A stretch of 64,000 nucleotides of DNA from assembly GCA_946807835.1 (NCBI GenBank), contig OX327690.1, positions 11,070,501-11,134,500 on the forward strand, written 5' to 3'. Each line of letters starts with the position of its first letter. Within the stretch, counting starts at the first letter, position 1. The translations under genes were made by a program, and so were the position numbers. Shown one piece after another: positions 45,990 to 55,002 of this stretch. The notes beneath the pieces are model-generated. The model saw only the letters and a list, made by a program, of their open reading frames with translations, was not told where the DNA came from and made no database searches. The DNA comes from Ailanthus altissimus. Lineage: Eukaryota > Streptophyta > Magnoliopsida > Sapindales > Simaroubaceae.

Positions 45990-47536
45990 TGTTGACTTTC
46001 TAATCATGCATATTGATGTTTCGATGATAAAAAATTGTATGTTTAGGCATTAAAAGAATCAAATACATAAGTGAGGTAAATTAGGAGCAAAGAAAACAGA
46101 AGGGCTCATTCAAAATTACATTGGTACTGTATGAGATAGAAAATGTGCACAAACTTGGTGGCAACAGGAAAATAATTGTGTTAGCTTTCCAAAGAATTTT
46201 ATGAAAGTAAATTTAGAGTTTTCTACAAAAATTTACCATCAAGTCATTTAAACATGCTGAAATGGACCAAAGTGAAAAGTTTTGAAAGTTTCAAAAAATG
46301 GACTAAAATGAAAAAGATCAAAACTTTGAGAAGATCACTATAGCGCACTATAGCAATTGTAATTACACTATAATAGCATTGTAGTAATGAGGCATGTTAC
46401 TATATAACAGTCAAGTACCATACGTAACTGTAGCAATGGTAAGTCACTATAGCAGCACTATAGCAACGAGAGAGTTATTGTAGCAACAACTATTTTTCAC
46501 TCTTTATAAATAACTCACTCATTTGAAGCTCAAGAATAAGAGAAAAGAAGAGAAAAATATTATATATCAGAATTAAGAGCTTTGTTGTTCTTACACTTTC
46601 ATATGTACTTATTTGAGAGATCAAATTATTTTATTTACCAATTCTTGTATTTAGATTATTCAAGCGTTTGTAGGAAACATTTTGATAAGAGAGTGGATAC
46701 TCTTTTGTTGTAATTTAAGTGCTTGTGGGAAATACTTTTAGAGTAAAGGGATTACCCTTTTATTGTAAGGGTTTAATTGGTACCTTGGAAACCAATTTGT
46801 TATAAAGATTTTTTAACACCTTAAAAGTTAAGAGTATTAATTCTTGTCCTTAATTTAAGGCAAGCTAGTAGAATTCTCAAAGCGCGTTGCTTAAGGCATG
46901 GACGTAGGGCGTGTGGAGTGCTAAACCAAGTAAACATCTGGGTGCCATTTTGTAACACACTAGGCAAATCCCACATCGCTAAGGCACGAGAGAGATGCTG
47001 GGTTTATAAGGGGTGACCCATACCTTAATTGGCAAGACACGTTATGGGTGAAGGACGCTTGTGTGAAGCCCAAAGCAGACAATATCTTGCCAGGTCTGGG
47101 TTGGGTCATGACAGATGGTATTAGAGCCACTCTCGGTGTATAGCAGAGCGATGGTAGGGTAAACCTCAGCGAGAATGTTGAGTCCCTAAGTGGGGTGTAT
47201 GTAACACCCTAGGAAAATCTCACATCGCTAAGGCACAAAAAAGATGCTGGGTTTATAAGGCGTGACCCACACCTTAATTGGCAAGACACATTTTGGGTCT
47301 TGCGTGAAGCCCAAGAATAAAACCGTGCTGGCTTAGGCCCAAAAAAGATAATATCTTGCCAGGTCTGAGTTGGGTCATGACACATTCTCTATATCTCTTA
47401 CTCTGTTATTTATTCTAATTATTTTTATTAAATTTGTTTATGTTTTAATAATTGCATAAATTATTTATTTTTGTACATTAATTTTAAATACCTAATTCAC
47501 CCCCCTTCCTCTAGGGTTACCTATCTAGAATTTTCA
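45990..47536 (+). repeat. Element F 3' LTR (TRIM nested)
   Basis: TGTTGACTTTCTAATC ... TCTAGAATTTTCA. The word cluster CACTATAGCRS is at 46337-46491, followed at 46503-46511 by TTTATAAAT (TATA). It contains the TRIM at 46951-47382. Confidence 0.8.
46946..47387 (+). mobile_element. TRIM element, TSD CATTT/CATTC
   Basis: A 432-bp terminal-repeat retrotransposon in miniature. LTR1 46951-47113 and LTR2 47200-47382 (TGTAACACMCTAGG ... GGGTCATGACA, sharing CACATCGCTAAGGCAC and AATATCTTGCCAGGTCTG). The primer site TGGTATTAGAGCCA is at 47116-47129, and the polypurine tract AAGTGGGGTGTA at 47188-47199. It has no coding capacity. The empty site in the F 5' LTR (AGTGTCATTCTCTCTATCCC, about 43822) confirms the insertion and the CATTY duplication. 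Confidence 0.9.
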
Positions 47537-47807
47537 ACGGGGATAGCTATAGTCCTTGATACTCTTCATATAGTGATTGTACTTTATTGTTTTCATAATT
47601 AGGGTTGATTAACTTTAGTAGTGGTTTAGTTTTAATATAAACAAACCTAATTAACATTTGTTTGGATAAAAGTAAGGAGACACAATTTTAGTATTTGGTT
47701 AAGAATACGTATAAATTCCTCATAGGATCAACACTTTACTCATTACTCTATTACTTGTTCATGATAGCATACACTTACGCTTAGTACACATCACACAACA
47801 CACAAAT

Positions 47808-49088
47808 ATAGGTTTTCAACCCACGGCATGAAAATACTAGAAAAATCAAACGCAAAATGAAGAAGTTGAAGAGAGTGGCCCAGTGTCGCGGTGCCCATAA
47901 ACAAGCACTATAGCGCTCTAGCACTATGGCCAAGACACTCATGCAGAAGAGTTTAGCCACATTTCCTAGGTATGAGCACCGTAGAACTCATAGCCAGCAT
48001 CACGGTGCTTAAAGTAGAGAGTTGGGCATCACGACGCCCATGTAACTAAAAGAACCCATCCTGTTTAAGTTCTAATACCATTTGGACTCGAAGTTACAAA
48101 CCCTTAGGGTTACAAAGACCTATAAAAAGACCATTTTTCACTGCTAAAAGAGAGTGCAACAAAAAAAATTCAAAAGCAAACATAAAACACCTTTCAAGAG
48201 AGATTGAAGATTAAAGAGCAAGGATTGCAAAACAAGCATGAAATAAGGAGAAACAATTCAAGGGCATCAACCTTGTGTTATTACTTTTATTTTCTCTTAT
48301 TTGATGTCTTTTTTAATCATGTCTTTAATTTATTGCTTTGGAACTCTTAGATTCTTTATGAACTAAATTTTCTTGATTTAGGGTTAGACTTTTGAACCTA
48401 ATGTAAGTGAATCTATTATTTCTCTTAGCTTATGAACTCAATAAAGTAGATTGGTTCATTTTATCTGTGTTTAATGTTTCTTTATATCTGGCCAATATAA
48501 TGATTGTTCAAGGAACCATAATGAACTCAACAGATGAATTTATGTGTTTAGTCTATAATAGTTTGATACATGATCATAGGTTAATAACTATGAGTTTCAT
48601 GTAGGATAAAAATATACCTATATGGATGTGTGACATTATTAGACCTGTTCTTAATGAATTTTATACTATTTTAATTACCATAGACATATAGATTATTGTT
48701 ATGATAAAATATAGTTATCTGACCATTGACAGAGGCTAATAACGATATTTGTGTTCTAGTCAATAATTTATTATTAAGGAATTAAATAAAAGAATAATAG
48801 ATTCAATGAAATATTTAGTGATAATTGAAACCTTAGATTCCTTTTATAATGGTGAATTTAATTCTTGTTTGCTTATTGCTTAAGATTATGTTTATTTTCT
48901 TAGATTTAGATTAACTAGAGAAATTTATCCTTAGATTTTTTCTGAATAAAAGTTAAGTAAGATTAATTTTAGTATTTGATTCAAAGAATTAGATTAAATA
49001 AGTCTCCATGGGAATAATACTTAGACTCAAATTCTATATTACCTAATACGATAACGTGCACTTATGCTTAATTAAAAATTGCATATCA
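47808..49088 (+). repeat. Gypsy J 3' LTR, distal part (inferred)
   Basis: LTR-like sequence of the same general build as the D and C LTRs: a word-rich GC patch (GCGGTGCCC, ACTATAGCGCTCTAGCACTA; 47880-48050), TATA-like CTATAAAAAGA at 48120, a TTGTGTTATTACTTTTATTT segment, and an end ATTAAAAATTGCATATCA at 49088. It is placed with 34232-34332 as one LTR split by element C. The ORF at 48407-48604 is a chance frame. Confidence 0.45.
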
Positions 49089-49274
49089 ATGTTGTGCTCA
49101 TGTTCATTGTGAAAAATATAGTGTTTAGTCTAATCTTACTTATCCTCAAATGCCAGGATCAGTTTCAGCTTCCTGAAGATTTTCGAGTCCTTATACTTCA
49201 AATAAAATTTTTCTACGAGCATATTGATTGGGATTATAGGCTAAATTTATCTTTTTAGCTTTTGGTCCCTATCA
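49089..49274. other. Unassigned flank between J LTR and solo LTR B2
   Basis: About 190 bp with no recognised gene or repeat. It is continuous with 50640 onward once LTR B2 and one CCTTC are removed. Confidence 0.4.
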
Positions 49275-50639
49275 CCTTCTGATAAGCGCATTTTATACAT
49301 TATATTGTAACTCTTCTAAACTTGATAATTACTTAATTTAAATAAGAATATATAGTTTTTTATGTGTATTAATTTTATTTTGTATGTTTCAAGTTAATAG
49401 AGTTATTTGGAATGAAAATTCAAAGAAAACAAGCAAAAAAAAAATTAATATGCTACAGTACTGATAAGCAATGCCTATGAACCGTTGATGTGCTACAGTA
49501 ACTCGCTACAGTGCCAAGGTGCTATAGTGCTCGGCGCCAAAAAGTGGTGCCCAGACACTAAATCAGGCAAAATGCTTGGCGTTCGAGAGCCAAAACGTGG
49601 CGCTCAAGCGCCACCGCCTATTTTATTAGCCATATTCTTGCCCTAATTTAAAGCTTATAAATACTATCCTTTAGCCATTTCTCACATTATCAAAAAGGAG
49701 CACGAAATAGAGAGAGAAACTTAAGTTCTTAGTGAGAGAAACACCATTGAAGCTTGGATTGATAGAGATTATTGAAGATTAAAGACTCCAAAGGCTTCTC
49801 CAACTAGTTCATTCTTCTCTCTACCTCATTTACATTTATTTTTAGTTTTTAATTGTCTTTTGTGTTGATTTAAATATGAGTACTTTTATGAACATTTGGA
49901 TGAATGTAGTTGAATATTTCATTATGGATTTCTAGATTATATATTCTAGGGATTGATGGAACTTTATTGAACTCTATGTATTGATGTTATCTTATTATTA
50001 ATGACTATTTGATGTTTATTCATTTATGCTTTTCTATGTGCTTAATGCTTCTAATTGCATTGAGAAATTGATTAGATGTTTTAAATGCTTAGTTTATGTA
50101 CTTGGGAGAGTTTAATCCATCTATTGGTTTTAATAAGCATAGCCTTAAGTTTAGTGAGTTGGGAGACGATTAGACTTAGGGTAATCATTTAAAGGTTGTT
50201 TAATGCATGTATGTATAATGAGTTAAATAGGGATATCAACTTAATTGTATATATATAGAGTCTCATTCAGCACTCAGGAGAAGGAATGAGATTAGTTTTA
50301 AGCCCTTGATAAATGAATGCATTAAATTAGTTGATAATCACTAATTATAAAGAGCATTGAAACAATAAAGGGAAATCAAGTCCCTAGAACCCCATTGCCA
50401 TAGAACTCCCATTCCTTTAATTTATCAATTCATTTAGTTTAAAGTATTTTTAATTACACAATTTAACTTATCCTTTAGATTTTTCTACATAAAGTTAGGT
50501 TACCAACACAATAGTAACTAGCATTAATTTAGGACACCAATCCTCATGAGAACAATACTCACTCATCACTTTATTACTTGCTCGTGACTCGTGCACTTAC
50601 GGTTATAATTCGCGTTTGTATAATTTTGCGAACACCTTC
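49275..50639 (+). mobile_element. Solo LTR B2, TSD CCTTC
   Basis: 1355 bp, 49280-50634, TGATAAGCGCATTT ... TTTTGCGAACA, flanked by perfect CCTTC (49275-49279, 50635-50639). It is the uninterrupted homologue of B1. The word cluster 49451-49616 has four GCTAYAGT units plus GGCGCC, GGCGTTCGAGAGCC and GGCGCTCAAGCGCC; TATA sequence CTTATAAATAC is at 49653-49663. Confidence 0.9.
49653..49663 (+). promoter_or_regulatory. TATA box of LTR B2
   Basis: CTTATAAATAC, about 40 bp after the GCTAYAGT/GCGCC word cluster and conserved as CCTATAAATAC in B1 (37157-37167). Confidence 0.5.
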
Positions 50640-51700
50640 CCTAGTAAAAATCCACTTCTGAAATCCTTCTTTCTGCGATGTACTTCCTTTCACATTGTAA
50701 TCACAAAATTTTCTTTTACCGTTGCAACTTCATCTTCCTCCTCTCTAATCCATTATTCAAACTTTTAGTTAATTATTTTGAAGGAAGTAAATTTCTTTTA
50801 GACGAGTTACTGATAGTAGGGAGTTGATGTCTTTACTATATTTTGGTAAGCTTGGATAGCTATATTTGTATCATAGCTTCCTTACTAAGTTCTTTGTTAA
50901 ACATGTTGAGGAAACTTTTTATCATCTCATTCCACTTACTTCATAAAAATAAGTCTGAGGTAGGTTTATTTTTCTTTCAGTTCCGCATATATTAAGTGAT
51001 GACGTGGGTAGTCAGCTCGTTGTAAGATATTAAATTTTCTTACAAGCTCTAGATCCATGCTTGGGCTAGTTTCTTTAGGCTAGAAGGAAATGTGATGTAT
51101 TTTAAGGGTTTGTCCAATGCGTGCATAATCATTTCACATTGAAGTAGAGGATGTGTTCCTTAAGATTTCCAGTGCCATCGTACATTTAGAAAAGTGGTAT
51201 GACAAATTTATAGGGTCTTTTGACTCGTTTTATGGCTTCTAAGAATATGTCTTGATTTACCTCTCTTGCCAAGAACATCGCATCTTTAGCAACTCTAGAT
51301 TCTTTTTTTATCTTTTCATATAATTCCTCTACCTCCTTCATAATGGAATCACTTATACCGCTTCCATCCATCTTCTTGGTCATATCTAGAATTTCCTCAT
51401 CCCCCTCAATCCTATAGAGCACAACTTTGTCAACCCCATTCATTATTGCCTTTCCACATATATGCTCTAGTTCATTTCTTAGATGCTGGGAATCTTGTCC
51501 ATCACATAATTCTTCATACTCTTCCATCTCTATCAATTTATCTCTTAACTCACGATTTTCTCCTCTAGTCTCCTCAAGTTTCTTGGGTATTTTTGTCTAG
51601 TATACTCAAGTTTCTTAAGTACTTTTGTCAATATGTCTCCCACTTTAACACAAACATCGCTTTCTAATACCATTGTCTCTGAGCTGCTTAGTCCCTTAAT
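50640..51700 (-). pseudogene. Orphan gypsy gag with coiled-coil N-terminus
   Basis: The minus strand has an acidic, heptad-rich frame (from about 51590: KKLEETRGENRELRDKLIEM, continuing through 51536-51186 to RVKRPYKFVIPLF-stop). This is followed immediately in frame by MYDGTGNLKEHILYFN, the signature YDGxxDPxxHL-type start of the retrotransposon gag domain. Downstream to about 50700 the frame is shredded by stops. The 116-residue open piece at 51186-51536 has no host-gene resemblance that I recognise. The context suggests a different gypsy (Tat/Ogre-like) element whose LTRs are not identified. Function as gag is inferred. Confidence 0.5.
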
Positions 51701-53265
51701 TTTTGTGTTATATAGAAGTTATGGATTCTTATCCTTTTTTCTTACCATTCTTCTTAGTAGTCACTGACAAATCTTTAGTATTGGTAACGCTATTAAAGAT
51801 ATTCAATTTGAAATCAGCTTGATTGATTTTGTTCAAACTTTTTTTTTATAGATAACGCTATTAAAGATATTCAATTTGAAATCTCTATATTAGTTACCTT
51901 CTTACCCTGCATACTCCTCCAATTGATGATCAAAACCCTTCGTCCTCCTATAAAAAAAATACTATAATACTTAAGTCGGTGTTTATCTATAAAAAAAGTG
52001 CGTGTATGATAAACAAGTGTATGCAGAAACCAATAAGGTAGTAATATTTGTTATATGTATGTATGAATGGTCAATATCAATTGTTAATGAATCAATCCAG
52101 GAATAATTTCTCATATTTATAGAGTATGAATTTCAATCCTTTCGTAAATATGTATACATGAATATAAATCCTAATTAACATGTATTATATCCTTTTTACA
52201 TGATATTTAGTAATTTTGTAAGATGAATTTAACTTTAAGAATGTGTATTTTATTAAAACTTTGAAATAACAATAAGAATGAGAGTATATATCATAATTTA
52301 ATTCGTTCCCAATTTCTTGCGAAATTTTTTATCTGTTTGTAAAAATTTACAAGTTGTTAGATTGAATTACCTATTTGCTAGATGTTGGATCTGATTTATG
52401 GACCTTTGGATATACAGGTTTTTTCACATCTGAAATTCTTATAATTTAGAATACATACAACCTTTTCTTAAAATAGTGAAACATAAGTTGTAAGAGTGCC
52501 TTTTAAAAAAAATAAGCCCAACAATTATAAATTTAACAATTTAGATTACTAAATCTAAGATAAATATGCAAGATTTCAAGTTATTATAATTTAATTAATT
52601 TAACATATTAGATTTTAAGTGCAAATGTACTTGTAGTAATGCCTTTACCAATATCATATCGTCCCACTATAATGTGTAGAATTATTAATTTCATGTTGGC
52701 CGAATATTCAAACTAAGTGCCCCATAGTTTTGAAATTTTCAATGGTCCCGTGAATAAACAATAAAATTCCTCAATGACAAGTTGATGGGTCACCATCCAA
52801 CCGTCAATTTTTATTTTATTTTTTGTCGTATATTTGTTTAGCATATCTCGTTCCAAAACCCTAGTCCTTGAACATCATGGAAATATTCTTCTACAATGCT
52901 ACGATTTTCCATCATTTTCAAGTCTGACATGATTTTCCATGTGATTAACTTGATGAAATGATGATATTCATTAAAATTGATTTTATAGACTTTGCGGTGA
53001 AATTTTGAAGTTTGAGGTCTTGATTGGCTGATTATGTAAAAGGTTCCTTTATAACTTAAGCATACCCTAGGTTGATTGTAAGATATTTAAGTAATATTAT
53101 AGAAAAAAATGATATTTAAACTTTTAAAGTTTTAAAAAAATATATGTAAATTTCAGTGTTTTAAAAATTTTATCAAAACTCTTGTCAAATAATAATTTTT
53201 AATAATTTTAATAGGAGAATGGGTAAAATGAAAATTCAATCTAAATTTAAATTTGAAGTTAGTAA
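51700..53265. other. AT-rich intergenic DNA, no features recognised
   Basis: 1.5 kb of AT-rich sequence with short homopolymer runs. A 22-bp block (ACGCTATTAAAGATATTCAA) is repeated at 51788 and 51854. No coding, LTR end or RNA gene is recognised. Confidence 0.4.
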
Positions 53266-53269
53266 ACTC

Positions 53270-53745
53270 TTATATAAGAAAAAATAAATCTTTGACATAG
53301 ATTGAACCCAGGACATCGGCATGATAATACTCTTGTACTCACTAATATACTGTAAAAAATTTTATTAAAATAATGTCAAAACAAAAAATACAAAAATAAA
53401 AAATGACATAACCCTAACTGCCATAAAAGTCATCACTTGCCGTCATTTTAGGTTTTGATCTCTTTTTTGGTAATTTTAGCCACGGTTTACAACGAAGACA
53501 TTTGGAACTAGTTGGTCGATTGTTTCTGAGTTGATTGTTTTTGAGTTAATTATTTCTAAGTTGATTGGAATGTCGACTGACGATCGGCGCTATGGCAAGT
53601 AGTGACGGGCAATAGCTAGGGTCCTGCCATTTTCCCTTTTTGTATTTTTTGTTTTAGTACTATTCTAACAAAATTTGTTGTAGCACAATGATAAGTACTC
53701 TTATTTATTATGTGGATGATCGAGGTATAATACTTGTTACTGACA
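53270..53745. repeat. Long imperfect inverted repeat (MITE or paired SINE-like)
   Basis: The left arm (about 53283-53442) and the reverse complement of the right arm (about 53591-53735) align through AAAACAAAAAATACAAAAA, then ATGRCA.RACCCTARCT and ACTTGCC, with a loop of about 150 bp. The arms also pair through GATAATACTCTTGTACT-like text. The left arm on minus contains CTGGGTTCAATC, close to a tRNA B-box. No coding. Candidate MITE, MULE-derived foldback, or two head-to-head SINE-like copies. Confidence 0.6.
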
Positions 53746-53814
53746 TTTTTTAAAATATTAACATAGGGTCTTAAGGATCAAATATTAATAGATTTGCAAA
53801 CTCATATATAGAAA

Positions 53815-53885
53815 TAAAGCTTGAGTGGCTTAATTAGTTAAAGTATATGATGTTAACCACAAGGTTAGGGGTTTAAATCCTCTTT
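53815..53885 (+). repeat. tRNA-like (SINE-like) segment
   Basis: GAGTGGCTTAATTAGTTAAAG (A-box-like) followed about 30 bp later by GGTTAGGGGTTTAAATCC (B-box-like GGTTCRANNCC). No cloverleaf could be closed by eye, so it is not called a tRNA gene. Confidence 0.3.
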
Positions 53886-53933
53886 CTAATATTTAATTGA
53901 ATTTAAACTTTTTTTAATCAATATAGGGGCATA

Positions 53934-54350
53934 ATTATACTTTCATCAATTTTACTCTAAAATAGGGATATAATTATACTTTCACCCATTTTACATGTTT
54001 TGTAATTAAAATAAATAAAAATCATTATCTGATAAAAGCTTCAATAGTATTTTTAAAGAAATTGATTGCATATCTCTTTTTTAAAACCTTAATGGTTCAT
54101 GTCCTTTTCAAATTTATTAAAGATGCTTTCTTGTTTAATATTAGTACTTTCACCAATTTTCTTGTAAATAGGAAGAATAATTATACTTTCATCAATTTTA
54201 TTTTTTTTACAATTAAAATAAACAAAATTTATTATCTAATAAGAGTCTTTATGAAAATTTAAAAAAATTGAAATTTGTATTTTTTTTTTTCTATAACTTT
54301 AAGGATTCAAATTTTTTTTAATTCAATTTATTATAAGATGCTTTCTTGTG
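53934..54350 (+). repeat. Degenerate tandem duplication, about 210 bp
   Basis: Two copies of a unit starting ATTATACTTTCAYCMATTTTA (53968 and 54180) and ending TTATTAWARATGCTTTCTTG (about 54114-54133 and 54330-54350), with shared AATTAAAATAAAYAAAA in between. An additional partial unit starts at 53934. The ORF 54062-54262 spans the repeat and is a chance frame. Confidence 0.6.
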
Positions 54351-55002
54351 TGATAAATGAGTGTACAACAATTTTCAGTTTTAAAATGAAATATAAAATT
54401 TGTTGATTATTACAAAATGCATGGATAATTGTTAGTAAAATCATTTGATTTCAAAATTTTAAGTTAATAGATAATTATATACCTAACATTAGTATTTAAC
54501 TAACCCACTGACTTGCTATGTAAATTTGATCAGACCGACATTTACATTTAAGGAGATTTTGGCTCAATATCTCATATTAGTGAAATCAGTTACTCAAACA
54601 ACTATGTGACATGATAACTCAATTAAAATATCTAATGATTACATTGTGTTTATGTTTCTAACAGTGTATGACCCGCTTAACTCGATTAATTTAATTAGTA
54701 CGATTTTTCTCACTTAACCTAATTGGTGTAAATTTGACTAATTTATGTTGTTCTTCAACATACTTTCGAAAATAATCTTAATATCTCTCAGCCCGACAGA
54801 AAAAATTATCTAATCAAATGAAATTAAGAAAAACAAAACACATTAAGCTACGAATGAAAATTCTAAATTTTATTAGTTTATAAAAATGTGTTAAAAAAGT
54901 TTAAATTAAAATAGCAATACAATTAATAATCAAGTGATAAAAACAGGTTTGAAGTTAGTTGAAAAGCACTTTGTATCATAATGTTATTAGATTAATGAGT
55001 TT
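54351..55002. other. AT-rich DNA, nothing recognised
   Basis: 650 bp with no convincing frame, LTR or repeat on either strand. Confidence 0.4.

Larger units (their letters stand above)
41460..47541 (+). mobile_element. SIRE/Maximus-like copia element F, gag only
   Basis: 5' LTR 41465-44021, primer site 44024-44036, a gag-only internal region 44037-45989 and 3' LTR 45990-47536. No protease, integrase or RT is seen: the internal region is under 2 kb, so the copy is non-autonomous or internally deleted. Flanks GAGGA (41460-41464) and GGGGA (47539-47543) are a plausible, imperfect TSD with two unexplained bases (AC) after the LTR. It is inserted in LTR C2. Confidence 0.8.
34333..47802 (+). mobile_element. 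Gypsy element C, deleted and heavily nested
   Basis: 5' LTR C1 (34333-34832, truncated), a remnant internal region (34833-36858 and 40315-40450), a polypurine tract and 3' LTR C2 (40451-47802). gag-pol is deleted except for a possible integrase tail. It contains solo LTR B1 and the SIRE-like element F. The two LTRs align through TTTAGAYCTYAAATTATCTT and CCCAATTATATAAATRCCTTATTTC. Confidence 0.6.
40451..47802 (+). repeat. LTR C2 (3' LTR of C), interrupted by element F
   Basis: LTR parts are 40451-41459 and 47539-47802. It starts TGATTGGCATAAATTAGAC; the end is taken at ...CACACAACACA (47802). The U3 word cluster is at 40608-40725 (GCTATAGTAATTGCTACAAT, CAGCGTTCAT, AACGCTTTAACGTT), with TATA sequence TTATATAAATACC at 40731-40743. 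Its downstream part resembles the R/U5 region of the D LTRs (TTGAACTCAATATGTGY and GGCATGTATGRTCAATA words). Confidence 0.65.

Noticed and set aside
47116..47129. Primer site TGGTATTAGAGCCA as the start of a full copia element
   Set aside because: A second LTR follows only 84 bp later; the unit is a complete TRIM with no coding.
51186..51536. Host gene for an acidic coiled-coil protein
   Set aside because: The frame runs directly into a gypsy gag signature after one stop, so it is more likely an element remnant.
53815..53885. A functional tRNA gene
   Set aside because: A- and B-box-like words are present but no acceptor stem or anticodon arm could be paired.
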